NCBI RefSeq assembly: GCF_046630445.1
Contig: NC_092333.1
Span: forward strand, 719,998,001 to 720,062,000
Direction: 5' to 3'
Source of the DNA: Rutidosis leptorrhynchoides
Taxonomy: Eukaryota; Streptophyta; Magnoliopsida; Asterales; Asteraceae
Length of the DNA stretch: 64,000 bases
Part shown: positions 1 through 11,169 of the stretch, one piece after another
Position numbering within the stretch: position 1 is the stretch's first letter
Layout of the letters: each line of letters starts with the position of its first letter
Notes under the pieces: generated by a model
What the model saw: the letters and a program-made list of their open reading frames with translations, nothing else
What the model was told of the DNA's origin: nothing
Databases searched by the model: none
Position numbers and translations under genes: made by a program

Positions 1-236
1 CCGTTTGACCCGTTTCCTTTGTAAACAATTTTTTTTTTTGTTTACCCTTTTGAGTTTTGACCCTTAGGGTAATGCATAACTCATACTCTTCTGTTCGTAA
101 CTAGGATTTTAAATTAATGTGTTCTCTACACTTCTTTATCTCTAATTGTCAGTTAATACAAGGGATATGAATTTCGAACTTGTAAAAATTACTATCGTGA
201 GTCCTAATCATGTTCAGTTCTCGTGTTGTTTTGCAG

Positions 237-987
237 GGTGCTAAACTCATATACATGAGTCACTTACGCCCTTTCCTTTTGAAGCATCAAGCTAACCTTG
301 ATATGATTGTGTCATTGTTATACAGCGAAACGGTAAAGTCCCTTTCCTCATTTTAATGCTTGAAACTCGGTGACTGCCATTTACATCATAAAACAAATAT
401 TGAGAACCGAATCTTCTTTATGGATTGGATTTTACAATTATAAAAATATTGAACTGCCACTTTACTTACACCTAAAGGAAGAACAAAGATAAGTTTTTAC
501 AACAAAGCTATCAGATCTGGCCTAGATGTATGCACAGATCCGGGCCTAGATGTATGTGCAGTTGTCGATATATAGATGCGTGTGTTTTATTTAAATTCTT
601 CAGTTAAATTAAAGATCATAATCAATTGTCTGGTCAATATAATGTTTATCGCACAAATACTGTATTCCAGGGTAAATTCATTAGTGCCCACGAAGGAGAA
701 ATTCGATTCGTTAAGGCAGTTGGGAGGAAGATTCTGATGTCAGGTATAGAGCATGAATGTTATTATACATTCATATGCCAATCGAATTTACTTGTATATT
801 TTTATCTTCTTTACTTGAATCAGCAAAGCAATTTGTCAACGATAGCAGTCAAACAGTCCCACCGGTCCCACCACCCGAGGGAAGAACAATCATAGTCCAA
901 ACAGAACAAGTAGAGAACTCTGAATCTAATGACAATAATGCTGCTGATGGTGATGAAGATGGTTATGTAACTGTCCCTGCAACTTAA
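237..987 (+). CDS. HVA22-like protein (TB2/DP1 family), 3' end only
   Basis: These are the last three coding exons of a gene that begins left of the window: 237-332, 671-743 and 824-987 (stop TAA). All junctions are GT-AG and the frame is kept across them. The first exon reads GAKLIYMSHLRPFLLKHQAN and the second GKFISAHEGEIRFVKAVGRK. This is the C-terminal part of the TB2/DP1/HVA22 domain as found in plant HVA22-like proteins of the k type. The last exon is an acidic, Pro/Gln-rich tail without a recognised domain. Family knowledge: these are ER membrane-shaping (REEP/Yop1-like) proteins, and several are induced by ABA or stress. The membrane hairpins lie in upstream exons that are not visible. 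It is convergent with the PPR gene, with 122 bp between the stops. Confidence 0.8.
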
Positions 988-1109
988 CATATGGTCAACA
1001 AAATCAGTCAAACCTGAATCTTTTATCAGCTTATGAATTCCATATGTAAATATTTATTGTCATTTACTTATTTTAGTCATCAAGTGAATTACTTTATCAT
1101 TATTATTAA
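988..1109. other. Convergent 3' intergenic spacer
   Basis: Short AT-rich spacer between the stop of the HVA22-like gene and the stop of the PPR gene. It must hold both 3' UTRs, so the two transcripts probably overlap at their ends. I see no further gene. Confidence 0.6.
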
Positions 1110-3041
1110 TTACCAGTAATCTCTACAAGAACAAATACCATCTTTAAAAGAGTGAAATCTACTTCTATCTCTCAACACAATCTCCAATTTAAAGATTTTA
1201 GAAACAAGCTTCATAACCGAATGGCAATCGTTGCATACGCGCAAATTTTTGACGATTCTTATCGCACTTCCGTTACATAATCTTGACATCCCAAATGCAA
1301 GAGCAAGTTTCTCACTATGCATAGCTACTGAATCTTCTTTCTCTTCGTCTTCGATATCATGTAAAACGCTACCAGTTACCTCTGGTTTATACCCGCCTTC
1401 AACTCTAATTTTTAACATAATCTCTTTAAGCTTTGTATACGCCTCCTTTGTTATTTCACAATCTTTTTCACCCGCAACAAAACTGTACATGATCTTATCA
1501 ACTTCAATCATGCTCCAACCCGGGTTTTTCATTAGTTGTTGACTATGCATTGACTTTCTTACACTCACAACATCCTTCCATTTCCCAGCAAAAGCATATA
1601 TGTTTGATAACAAAACATGGTCACCCGAATCATTAAGGTCGAGTTCAGCTAGTCTCTTTTGAACTTCTTCAGCCAACTCTACATTACCATGAATACTACA
1701 CGCGCCTAAAAGTGTTCGCCAAATAACAGCATTTGCTCTTATCGGCATTTGAGTTATAAAGTCGTAAGCTTTTTGAAGCTCGCCACCTCGACCATATAAA
1801 TCAACCATACAACCGTAATGTTCAAAACTCGGCTCTATGTTGTGCTTATTCTTCATTATTTCAAAATACCGACATCCTTCTTTAATTAAGCCCGCGTGAC
1901 TACAAGCATACAGAATCGAAATGAAGGTAACCCCATCGGGTTTAATACCCGATTCTTCCATTTGATGAAACAGTTTCAGGGCTTCTTCACCATACCCTTG
2001 CATAGCCAACCCTGCCACCATCGTCGTCCATGAAACTATACTCTTTTTTCCGGGCATTCTTTCAAAAACTAGACGGGCCATGTTAACGTTCCCACATTTA
2101 GAGTATGTATCCAGTAATGCATTGTTCACAGAACGTATCCAAACAAACCCTAATTTCTCTATATAACAATGTAGTATTTTCCCAAACTCAAAAGCCCCAG
2201 CTTGTGCGCACACTGAAAGTATTCCCGTCAAACTCACCTCGTTAGGTTTCAACCCAACCCGATGCAACTGTATAAACAGATCGAAAGCATCTTTAAGGCA
2301 CCCATTGTGAGAAAACCCAACAATCATTGTGCTCCAAGAAACATCATCTTTAACACGCATTTCCTTGAAGAACAGCTTCTTAGCAAGGTGAATCTCCCCA
2401 GCTTTCATATACCCATCAAGCATAATATTATCAGACACCAAATCCTTAACTGGCATCTGTTGATACAACCTCTCGGCACCATTAACATCACAACATCTCA
2501 AACACGCAGTGATCATGGCATTCCACGCCACAATGTTTGGTTGAAACATTTCATCAAACACCTTGCGTGCACAATCAATCAACCCACACTCTGCATACAT
2601 ACTAACAAGTGTAGTCCCAACATACAAATGAGTATCCAACCCACACACTACCGCCTGCGAATGCAGTTGAATACCTGTATCACAACATTGTATATTCGCA
2701 GCCGCTTTAAGAACAAAAGCAAACGAGAAACTATCGGGTTGTATGTTACGACGCATATCGATGAAAGTTGTGAGTGATTTGTGTGGGTGATCGGAGTCGG
2801 TGAAACCACGAATGAGGGTGTTGTACATGAATGCATCTGGGTTTGGGAAATGGTGTAGGAGAGACTGGGCGTAATGGAGAGCATTTGAGATGAGTGTGGC
2901 GCAATGAAGAATGATGTTTCCGGTGATAAATGAATTGGAAATGTGGCCAGATTTGATGATATGAGAGTGAAGTTGGTTGATGGATTTAAGGGATTTGCAG
3001 CGTTTAAGTAATGTAAGATATAACGACTCGATGTTGTTCAT
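1110..3041 (-). CDS. Pentatricopeptide repeat protein, PLS class with DYW domain
   Basis: Intronless ORF of 643 aa. Degenerate 31-36 residue repeats run from about residue 10 to 480, for example [20 protein letters not shown] and [22 protein letters not shown]+ motifs and a complete DYW domain ending exactly in CRDYW follow. The DYW deaminase signature is present: HSEK at about residue 575 (His and Glu of HxE) and CNDCH at about 603-607, with a second Cys pair in GICSC. Family knowledge: PLS-DYW proteins bind organellar transcripts one base per repeat and deaminate C to U in mitochondria or chloroplasts. The layout resembles Arabidopsis At1g74630-type proteins. The N-terminus ([15 protein letters not shown]) is short for a transit peptide, and the organelle cannot be told from sequence alone. 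Nothing looks broken. Confidence 0.93.
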   Translation of the reverse strand: MNNIESLYLTLLKRCKSLKSINQLHSHIIKSGHISNSFITGNIILHCATLISNALHYAQSLLHHFPNPDAFMYNTLIRGFTDSDHPHKSLTTFIDMRRNIQPDSFSFAFVLKAAANIQCCDTGIQLHSQAVVCGLDTHLYVGTTLVSMYAECGLIDCARKVFDEMFQPNIVAWNAMITACLRCCDVNGAERLYQQMPVKDLVSDNIMLDGYMKAGEIHLAKKLFFKEMRVKDDVSWSTMIVGFSHNGCLKDAFDLFIQLHRVGLKPNEVSLTGILSVCAQAGAFEFGKILHCYIEKLGFVWIRSVNNALLDTYSKCGNVNMARLVFERMPGKKSIVSWTTMVAGLAMQGYGEEALKLFHQMEESGIKPDGVTFISILYACSHAGLIKEGCRYFEIMKNKHNIEPSFEHYGCMVDLYGRGGELQKAYDFITQMPIRANAVIWRTLLGACSIHGNVELAEEVQKRLAELDLNDSGDHVLLSNIYAFAGKWKDVVSVRKSMHSQQLMKNPGWSMIEVDKIMYSFVAGEKDCEITKEAYTKLKEIMLKIRVEGGYKPEVTGSVLHDIEDEEKEDSVAMHSEKLALAFGMSRLCNGSAIRIVKNLRVCNDCHSVMKLVSKIFKLEIVLRDRSRFHSFKDGICSCRDYW

Positions 3042-3579
3042 GCGTCAAGATTTTGATCAAAAAAGGTCAATGAAATGTTGTAGCTCGATGATTTGGTTTT
3101 TTACAAACGTTATTAAACTTTTAAACCAAACCCCTCATAAGTGATGGAGTGGAGTCATTCAGTCAAACATGTTTCTTTATTTTCTTTCATCTTATTGGTT
3201 CAATTATAGTGCATCCGTACTGATACATGTGCACCCTAATGTCTCAAATTTAGGGTTAATCAACTAATCTCCTTCTAGACGTTTTCTCGCATGCCAAACT
3301 GATCCCAAAACCCACCAAGTCGAATTAACGACTCTACGGATCGATCTAATCCGATCAATTCGATCCGGTTTGACTAAATCGATACCTGAAAGTTCTAATT
3401 CGCTAGAAACATCGATCCGAAGATCCAAATAGCTCCAACAATTATTATTATTTCTATTATATCTATATATTCTATATATAGCTTAAAACCGGACATATAA
3501 ATGGGGACGGGGAGAATACTAAAATCCTAAAACCCGAAATATGTACGAAATGTAAGATTATGAAAACCCCATAATTATT
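3042..3579. other. PPR upstream region, no gene seen
   Basis: Presumed promoter side of the minus-strand PPR gene. It is moderately AT-rich with several GATC/CGATC-containing words at 3330-3430. I recognise no ORF, RNA gene or clear mobile element here. Confidence 0.4.
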
Positions 3580-4645
3580 ATTCAACACTCATACGATATT
3601 TATAGTACATAAGAACCCTAATACACCTATAACCCTAATGGACCCAAACCCACAATCGGGTTAGGCCACTAACCTATCATCTAACACTCACTCGCAGTCC
3701 GAACGGCAAAATCGCGAAAGTTCGGACTGAAAAGAAGAAGCTAAATACTCCGTATGAAATAAATAAAAGTGTAAACTTTTTTTCCTTATTTGTCACATTA
3801 AATCGACTGATATTCGCCTGTAGAGTAGCATATTCGATGATGGCTTCTCCTTTTCCGTAGCGTTTTTTTTTTTTTACGCCGTGGCTTGCTGTGCCTAAGG
3901 ATCAAGTAAAACTTTGGGATGCAACATATGTTGACGATAGCAATATTCTTGAACGCTGCAAATAAGAATTTTGACTATTTTCTCTTTTTTCGGGATTTGG
4001 AACCTAGTCATGCTAGGCGGCTCAGTCTCACGCCAATTATTGATGGAAAAGAAAAACTAATAAAGAAAGCCGACGGTATTTTTTTTCATTCATGATCTTA
4101 TTTTGTTAAAAAGACCACATATTCTGAGATTGGCTTGGTAGAAAGGAAAAAAGAAAAATAATAATAATAAAAGAAAAATATAGAAGCAAAGGATAGGCGG
4201 CTGTTTGATAGTTATGAAAATCTGGATATAGATGTGATAGAATATAGTAGAGACGCATGCGCATGAATTAATAAACAATAATATAGTGTAGAAGATGGTT
4301 GTGTGTAGACGAATAAACAAGAAAACAAACGGTTGAATGTTGGGTGGTTGAATGTTGGGTGACGGCGCAAACGTAAAAGTAAGAACAAAAAAATGAGGTG
4401 GAATTTAGAACAAGAAGACATTGTTTGACTCTGGAAGAAAAAAATAGGAAGAAGAAAGATACGGCTAGGTTGATCCCGTGACCTAGTCGGCTATCTTGAA
4501 CCGCTGCTCTAAGCCACCCGTCAAATTTGCTTATCCACCATCAAAACCCAGCCGTTGCTTCTACCTTTTATCTCCGTTGTTTTGTATCTTTATTTTTTGT
4601 TACCCAACCCACAATCTGGTTAGACTACTAACCTATCATCTAACA
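3580..4645 (-). mobile_element. Old TRIM-like LTR element, diverged copy of the family at 57654-58790
   Basis: Reverse-oriented relative of the TRIM near the right end of the window. The block 3583-3686 aligns with that element's LTR (shared words include ACCCTAATGGACC and the CTAACA end). The block just inside matches the other copy's PPT-side sequence (GTTCGGACTG/CCGTTCAAATTG region). 3880-3905 (GCCGTGGCTTGCTGTGCCTAAGG) and 4000-4030 (tagtcatgctaggcggctcag) also match interior stretches of it. A second, partial LTR lies at about 4592-4645. It carries no coding capacity, is broken, and is clearly older than the right-hand copy. Confidence 0.65.
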
Positions 4646-5101
4646 CCTAAAATACGAAATGGTGTGCATTGGACATTGGGGTTTGAACCTGTTTATTTAT
4701 CATTTTTTAACATAAATATAAATATAAATTAGGTTTTACATTAAAGTTCAGAACTTATTATGTCTGCATATGAAAACAAAATTGGGTAAGAAATGTTACA
4801 ATAGATATCCAAATTGGGGATCATATTTCAACTTTGTTCATTTCTCAACTTTTGACTATATGATTCTTTGTTTATTAAAGTTTCCATGAATCCAAATAAT
4901 ACATATTGTTAATCCGATGGCATATTTCATATACAGCTTTGGTTTGGCTGTCAAGTTGCTCATTTATCGTTAATCCAATGGCATATTTCATTTCTATCTT
5001 TACATGAAATGATGATATGATTTGCAATTAAAAAAAAAAAAAAAAAATCTATCTTTACATTTTCATAAAGTATGAATTATGATGATATGATTTGCAATTA
5101 G
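4646..5101. other. AT-rich spacer with short direct duplications
   Basis: No gene. Two phrases are repeated: 'aatccgatggcatatttcat' (about 4912 and 4971) and 'gatgatatgatttgcaatta' (about 5010 and 5081). A poly-A run lies at 5030-5047. This is the immediate left flank of the Copia element. Confidence 0.5.
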
Positions 5102-7428
5102 TGTTGGGAAATTACGGTCTCACTAATTCCCACCACCCAGCCCAACAATAATAGTAAAGAAATAAGAACAATACACAACACAAGATTTAGCGTGGAAACT
5201 CCAAAACAGGAGAAAAATCACCGGCCCCCAAAGAGAGAAAATACACTATATCACAAATTGTTACAATGATATAGACGACTCTCTTAAGCCAACTACACTC
5301 TCCAAAATATTTAACTAATACAACTCTCAAACAAGGGTAAGAAAGAAAGAAATAATCAAATACTTAAAGTGTATTGATTGGTGCGATTTGGAATGAAGAC
5401 TTAGCCCCTCTTATATAACCAAGTCACTCACCCCTCACATCTTCTTCCCACCTACGTGGGATACACATATCTTCTACTAGCCAAAATAAACCAACAAATC
5501 TCCACCTTTTGGATAGAAGAAGATAACCATACTTCCACATTGCGAAGATAACCGACGTAGATGCTTTCTCGACGACAACTTCAAGATCCTCATCTTCATG
5601 CCGTTGACATTATCTCTAACCCAAGAAATAAAATTTGCATCTTCATCAAACATTGTCAATACCCGACAATCATTGTCATCACAGACAATCATAACTATTA
5701 ACAGAATTATCATACTCCACCATTAAGAGTATAGCACTTAGAATATCACATTCCAAGCATTTCACCTCGGCACATGTTGTTGAACAACCAGCTGAAACTT
5801 TATGGTGCAACTTCCCTGTTTGGCTTTCCCGAAAGTCCCATCAGCTACAACATCAGTTTTCACCACACAACCTGCATAAATGCCAAACCAATGCCCATGT
5901 GTAATTGTGGAACCGCTAACAAACATCTCTTTCCATGGTGGCGCGGACACACCATGAGGATGACGTGACTTCAGAGGAATTCGTCACTCTCCGTAACAAC
6001 GGAGACAATGTTAGCGTCTTTGGAGCCATTTGCCGGATTAGCTCCACCTGGACAATTAACCCTTACATGCCCAGTCTTCCCGCACCTCCAGCATACCAGA
6101 TTCTTCCCAGAGTTTCTCTTTCGCCTATCCGAACACAACACTATCGTATCTCCTGATGACGAGACCCCGTTACCTTCCAGTCTTTTCTCCTCGGATAGGA
6201 GCTTGCTAGTAACGTCTTCAAACTTCAGAGTTTCTTTCCCATACATCAAAATAGGTTTCATGTGTTCATAAGACGATGACAAAGATAATATCAACCTCAA
6301 AGCTTTATCTTCATCATCCACTTTAACTCCAATAGCTTCAAGTTCTGAAACAATACCATTAAGAATACTTAGATGATCTGAAATCTTTGAACCCCCATCC
6401 ATACGCAGAGTATGAAATTGTTCTTTAAGACGCAACCGTTTTGAGATGCCCTTGCCCTGGTACAACTGCTCTAGTTTAACCCAAAGCTCCTTTGCCGTTG
6501 ATAACCCGTGCACATTTGCAAGCACGTTCTTTGCAAGACACAAACGAATCGCACTTGCTGCCCTCAAATCCATATCATCCCATTCTTCTTCATCGAACTT
6601 ACTGCTAGAATCACTGCCGAAAACAAAGGTGGGTTTACCTTTCAATGCCTTGTGTAACCCGGACTGAATCAACACATCCTTGACTTGAACCTGCCATAAG
6701 CCAAAATTGATCCTCCCATCAAATTTCTCTACATCAAACCTCATTGGACTGAACTTCGACATCGTATACGTATCCTATAAACAACACTTTCTCTGATTTT
6801 GCTCACGTTTCGAATAGCCAAAAGATGTAGCAGGTAGCCAGGACCCTTTAAATCGGAAATCCACAACTCGCCACTAACAAATCCAACTATTACTACGAAT
6901 CAGAAAAAAAATTGTCTAACCAGATACCCTATACGATCAATAGAACTCGTTTCTGATGTGGACGATCCACTCCCGTGGCAACCACAGAGCATACTCCGAC
7001 TCCTATAACCGAGACCCCCGTCAAACCTGACGCTCTGATACCAGTTGTTGGGAAATTACGGTCTCACTAATTCCCACCACCCAGCCCAACAATAATAGTA
7101 AAGAAATAAGAACAATACACAACACAAGATTTAACGTGGAAACTCCAAAACAGGAGAAAAACCACCGGCCCCCAAAGAGAGAAAATACACTATATCACAA
7201 ATTGTTACAATGATATAGACGACTCTCTTAAGCCAACTACACTCTCCAAAATATTTAACTAATACAACTCTCAAACAAGGGTAAGAAAGAAAGAAATAAT
7301 CAAATACTTAAAGTGTATTGATTGGTGCGATTTAGAATGAAGACTTAGCCCCTCTTATATAACCAAGTCACTCACCCCTTACATCTTCCTCCCACCTATG
7401 TGGGATACACATATCTTCTACTAGCCAA
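5102..7428 (-). mobile_element. Copia-type LTR retrotransposon, gag-only derivative
   Basis: Minus-strand Copia element. The 3' LTR is 5102-5496 (TGTTGG...CCAACA) and the 5' LTR runs from 7046 to about 7428. A primer-binding site complementary to initiator Met tRNA (TGGTATCAGAGCG in reverse) lies at about 7031-7043, and a polypurine tract in reverse (aatctccaccttttgg) at 5497-5512. Between them only a gag region is recognisable (about 5971-6762), with a UBN2-like gag start (FDGRINFGLWQVQVKDVL) and one CCHC knuckle (CWRCGKTGHVRVNC). Pol is not seen, so the copy is non-autonomous and broken. The two LTRs are nearly identical by eye, which suggests a young element. Confidence 0.85.
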
Positions 7429-7835
7429 AAGGTGGAGATTTGTTGGTTTATTTTGGCTAGTAGAAGATATGTGTATCCCACATAGGTGGGAGGAAGATGT
7501 GAGGGGTGAGTGACTTGGTTATATAAGAGGGGCTAAGTCTTCATTCCAAATCGCACCAATCAATACACTTTAAGTATTTGATTATTTCTTTCTTTCTTAC
7601 CCTTGTTTGAGAGTTGTATTAGTTAAATATTTTGGAGAGTGTAGTTGGCTTAAGAGAGTCGTCTATATCATTGTAACAATTTGTGATATAGTGTATTTTC
7701 TCTCTTTGGGGGCCGGTGGTTTTTCTCCTGTTTTGGAGTTTCTACGTTAAATCTTGTGTTGTGTATTGTTCTTATTTCTTTACTATTATTGTTGGGCTGG
7801 GTAGTGGGAATTAGTGAAACCGTAATTTCCTAACA
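7427..7835 (+). mobile_element. Copia LTR of the same family in opposite orientation, with its PPT
   Basis: A plus-oriented LTR (7441-7835, TGTTGG...TAACA) of the family just to its left, preceded by the plus-strand polypurine tract AAAAGGTGGAGATT at 7427-7440. It therefore looks like the 3' end of a sister copy facing the first element head on. With the 7046-7428 LTR it forms a near-perfect inverted repeat of about 380 bp arms with a spacer of roughly a dozen bases. Confidence 0.85.
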
Positions 7836-8235
7836 TAATATTGTCCGCTTTGGGAACAGCGAGCCACCAGCGACTCAACTGATGGCAACGGGTTTAAAAC
7901 GCGTTCTGTGAGGAAGAGGTATCAAGCCACATATAAGGGCCTTTGTTTTTGCCTCTCCAACCGATGTGAGAAAGGGGTGAAGGTCACCCCAACAATCCCC
8001 CCCCCCCAACATCGGTGTGGTAACCGCGGCTCTGATACCAGTTGATGGCAACGGAGACAGAAGCCAGGACCACCACAGAATATTGTCCGCTTTGGGAACA
8101 GCGAGCCACCAGCGACTCAACTGTCCTCACGGGTTTAAAACGCGTCCTGTGAGGAAGAGGTATCAAGCCACATATAAGGGCCTTTGTTTTTGCCTCTCCA
8201 ACCGATGTGAGAATGGGGTGAAGGTCACCCCAACA
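7836..8235 (-). mobile_element. Very small TRIM (about 400 bp)
   Basis: Two direct copies of an LTR-like unit, about 7836-7995 and 8043-8235. They share the 'attgtccgctttgggaacag' block, the AAACGCG block, the 'cacatataagggc' TATA-like block and the 'ccaaccgatgtgag' block. They are separated by only about 45 bp. That interior starts with a C-rich run (a PPT in reverse, 7997-8007) and ends with 'ctctgatacca' (Met-tRNA PBS in reverse, 8030-8040). It has no coding capacity. The minus-strand order LTR-PBS-PPT-LTR fits a terminal-repeat retrotransposon in miniature. The left LTR abuts the Copia LTR directly. Confidence 0.75.
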
Positions 8236-8347
8236 ATTAGTTCCATGATCAGTTTGTTGTACATCTGCTGCTTAGTGTAACTCAATGCTGCATATTTAAG
8301 TCCATCGTCATTGCATCATATTTAATAGTTTCACATCCTTCAGAGGC
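8236..8347 (+). promoter_or_regulatory. 5' region of the DeSI-like gene
   Basis: This short stretch between the mini-TRIM and the start codon either contains the promoter or is the end of a 5' UTR intron. If there is no upstream exon, the TRIM's TATA-like 'acatataagg' and LTR would sit within 200 bp of the start codon and could drive or disturb expression. That is inference. Confidence 0.35.
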
Positions 8348-9177
8348 ATGAAATCGAAAATAGTTCCTTACCATATGAACGGAAATCAATCGAGTCTTTT
8401 TTGCATCCTGCCACAAGACGATTCTTCTCGCTTCTGTCCACCTGGCACCGCCCCTGTTTACCTTAATGTATATGATATAGTATCTAGTATCAATAGTTGT
8501 ATATCATGGACAGGTCTTGGTGCGTTTCACACAGGCTTAGAAGGTCAATTTGTTCTTCACTTTTATTTTCACATGAATTGGATAAAAAAGGCCTTTCCGA
8601 ATAGTTAATTTGTTGTGATTTTTTTTTTATTTTTTATTTTTTTTTTCAGTTCATGGTGTGGAATATGGTTTTGGAAGTCATCAAGAATCAGAAAGCGGTG
8701 TGTTTGAAATCGAGCCTAAGAAATGTCCCGGTTTCACGTTTAGGGAGTCAATGTTGATCGGTACCACGAAATTAACCCCAAGTCAAGTTCATAGATTCAT
8801 TGAGCTTCAATCTAGTAACTACTATGGTGACATATATCACGTATTTAGGAAAAATTGCAATCATTTTTGTGAAAACATGTGTTATCAATTAACAGAAAAC
8901 AATATTCCCAAATGGGTCAACCGGCTAGCCAGATTAGGTACTTAAAAACTTAAATTCATCGCCTTTTTTTTTTTTTTTTTTTTTTTACAATTTAATTTGT
9001 ACGTGTTTTGTAGGCTCATGTTGTCACTGCATACTACCAAAAGCCATCAAGGGTTCTGCAGCTAAAATTGAATCAGACGTTTCAGACTATGAGAAAAAGA
9101 GTTTGAAAAACTCGTTTAATTGTTTCACATCATTGTCGACACATAATAAGGTGAGGAAAGTGTCGATATCTTCATAG
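8348..9177 (+). CDS. DeSI-like / PPPDE-domain thiol peptidase
   Basis: Three exons with GT-AG junctions and conserved phase: 8348-8543, 8650-8937 and 9014-9177 (stop TAG), 215 aa. The PPPDE fold is clear: PVYLNVYDI, GLGAFHTGLE, VHGVEYGFGSHQES, CPGFTFRESMLIGTTKL and KNCNHFCENMCYQLT. The predicted catalytic dyad is His61 (FHTG) and Cys135 (NCNHF), both present. Family knowledge: PPPDE/DeSI proteins are cysteine isopeptidases acting on SUMO or ubiquitin conjugates; plant members are related to At1g47740. The Cys-rich, Ser-rich C-tail is typical of plant members. The ATG at 8348 is the first in frame. It follows a possible acceptor (cttcag, 8337-8342), so a 5' UTR exon may lie upstream, beyond the TRIM and Copia insertions. 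Confidence 0.88.
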
Positions 9178-9488
9178 GCATTCACTTTATAAAAGATGTC
9201 TTCTTCCTTCATGGGACTTGCAAGTTGACACACAAAGGCTTTATGATACCATTCCCAACGGCATGTGATAGGGGATGTCATCAACACCGTCACGGGAGGG
9301 CGCCGATGGCATTGGTGCCGCCCTCGGCCATCCTCCCCCACCCTCACTCCCATCGCCCTCGAATTTTTCATCCACAAGCATGTTGCAGGGCGACGTACTG
9401 GAATAAATTAGCCCAAATGGAGAGGCTTGTTCTTATTTTCATTTGTTTTCTTTTTTGAGTTTCAAGCTCCTTCAATAGAGTATCTATC

Positions 9489-9493
<5 letters not shown>
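9178..9493. other. 3' flank of the DeSI-like gene
   Basis: Contains the presumed 3' UTR and a GC-rich patch (about 9280-9370, with gcgccgatggcattggtgccgccctc) that stands out from its AT-rich surroundings. The patch is open in several frames but matches no family I know. It could be a fragment of a mobile element or a short captured sequence. Confidence 0.35.

Positions 9494-9551
<58 letters not shown>
9494..9551. repeat. (TA)n microsatellite
   Basis: About 29 TA units downstream of the DeSI-like gene, just left of the Helitron-like element. Confidence 0.95.
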
Positions 9552-9554
<3 letters not shown>

Positions 9555-9718
9555 GAAAGAGGATGAAAGTTGCAGTTGCAAGATATATATAAATTAAAAA
9601 ATAATAATATTACGGACTATGCTATATAAATAAATGAGTGGTCTAGAATAGATTATAAATATTTAAATATTATACTATATACATGAGTGGTCTACAATAA
9701 GTGGAGTTAGATATTATA

Positions 9719-10507
9719 TCTATATATCTAAAAGGCATAGCAAACTGAATAGTAAACCTCACAAGTTTCACAAACTACCTCCAATCTTTTACTCACTTAC
9801 ATTTTAGCCCCAAAGTATATAATCGTTAACTTTATGTTTTTTATAAACTTACCACAAACTTTTAACATTTTATACTTTAACCATTAAACTTCTCATTCAT
9901 TATAAAGCGACCACATACTTTATATACTACCTAATAGACAAAAACGATTAATAGTCACCAGGGGCGCTTTCGTCCTTTCACTTTTTTTTTCCATTTTCCA
10001 TATTTTTTTTTTAAAAAAGGCCCCATAGTTTGTTCAAATATTAAAATCGACCCCCCAAACAGGGGGTATAGTGTCAAATACTCATTTTCATAAAAAAAAT
10101 TTAAATAAACTCCACCCAAAAATTCAACGGGTCATATCTTCTCGCTCGCAACGAGTTAAATTTTTCTGACACCATCGTTAAACTCGAAATAATTTTAGGA
10201 GCACACTGTCACTAACTATACGCAATATAGACGCTTTTTAAAAAATGCTAAATATTTGAGTTACTTTTCATACACGTCGATTTTGCGTTAAATTTTTAAA
10301 AGTCGACAATTCCATAGTGAAACGCGGAGATGTGCATATATTGTTAATTTAAAATAACATTTAAATCTTTCACGGATTATACCTTTTAGTTCGACTCGAG
10401 TTGCACTTCAACGATATTATCGTTAGCCACGAAATAATTTTACAAACTAAACGCAATATAATACATTGAAAACCGAACCCCGGCGCGAAGCTAGGGTTCG
10501 AACACTA
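9719..10507 (+). mobile_element. Non-autonomous Helitron-like element
   Basis: Starts TCTATATATC after an A and ends in CTAG before a T, as Helitrons do (A|TC...CTRR|T). Just before the end there is a short hairpin (ACCCCGGCGCGAAGCTAGGGT, about 10477-10497). There are no terminal inverted repeats, target duplications or ORF. About 600 bp at the right are clearly shared with the copy ending at 56552, including 'aacgagttaaatttttc' and 'accatcgttaaactcgaaat'. No Rep/helicase sequence is present, so it depends on an autonomous relative. Confidence 0.75.
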
Positions 10508-10529
10508 GTTTTTTTTAAAAACTGTAAAT

Positions 10530-10530
<1 letters not shown>

Positions 10531-10611
<81 letters not shown>
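10531..10611. repeat. (AAT)n microsatellite
   Basis: About 27 AAT units just right of the Helitron end. Poly-Asn and poly-Leu ORFs across it are artefacts of the repeat. Confidence 0.95.
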
Positions 10612-10612
<1 letters not shown>

Positions 10613-10615
10613 TTG

Positions 10616-10925
10616 AGGAAATATGTCATGGTTGGCAATGATGTGTTATGGGAGTGTTATGGGAGGAAGTGGTGAGAAAGGAGGAGAGAGAAAGCTGATG
10701 TGTCGCTGAGGAAATGTCCATGACGGCGTCATGGTTGGGATTGGTCTGATGATGATGATGATGATGATGATGATGCTTGTTGATTTTATTGCATGTTTGT
10801 AAAAGTGCTCCCAACCATGACAGGATTTCCTCCAGGACTAACCAACCATTCAGCACCACATCAGCACTTTCATCTCACTTCCTTCCCAGGACTAAACACT
10901 CACAACAGTAACACTCCTTCCACCC
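10616..10925. mobile_element. Possible inverted-repeat (foldback) MITE
   Basis: The left half (10636-10735: GGAGTGTTATGGGAGGAAG, AAGCTGATGTG, GTCATGGTTGGG) resembles the reverse complement of the right half (10800-10922: GGAAGGAAGTG, AAAGTGCTGATGTGG, GTCATGGTTGGG). A (GAT)n tract at 10747-10774 lies near the middle. The arms are imperfect and I did not find a clean target duplication, so the exact ends are uncertain. Confidence 0.45.
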
Positions 10926-11169
10926 ACTATATTAATTAATTAATCAATTGTACAAGACCACTAGCAAAAAGTACCACAAAATTCAGCCCCTTACGTCCTG
11001 AAATGTGATTAAAACAGACGAACGGAGAGTCGAGGGAGCTGGGCGGGGTGGTGGGCAGATTCGTGCCATCAGCTTCTTATTGGGCGGACTCCTGGGCTGG
11101 CTCCTAGACGAGCTGTTGGGAGCACCCTAAGAAGCCATTCTATTTTTAGGCGATATGGTTAAAGACCGA
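10926..11169. other. Spacer left of the nested retrotransposon block
   Basis: No ORF or RNA gene recognised. The stretch 11030-11130 is more GC-rich than its surroundings (gggcggggtggtgggcag) and could be an old mobile element fragment. It ends at the TGATT target copy of element A (11170-11174). Confidence 0.4.

Noticed and set aside
3300-3420. GATC/CGATCC-rich words as a regulatory cluster or CRISPR-like array
   Set aside because: No fixed unit or spacing; no repeat-spacer structure anywhere in the window.
10626-10859. ORF with a poly-His run
   Set aside because: Comes from the (GAT)n tract read in reverse inside a probable MITE; no other protein-like features.
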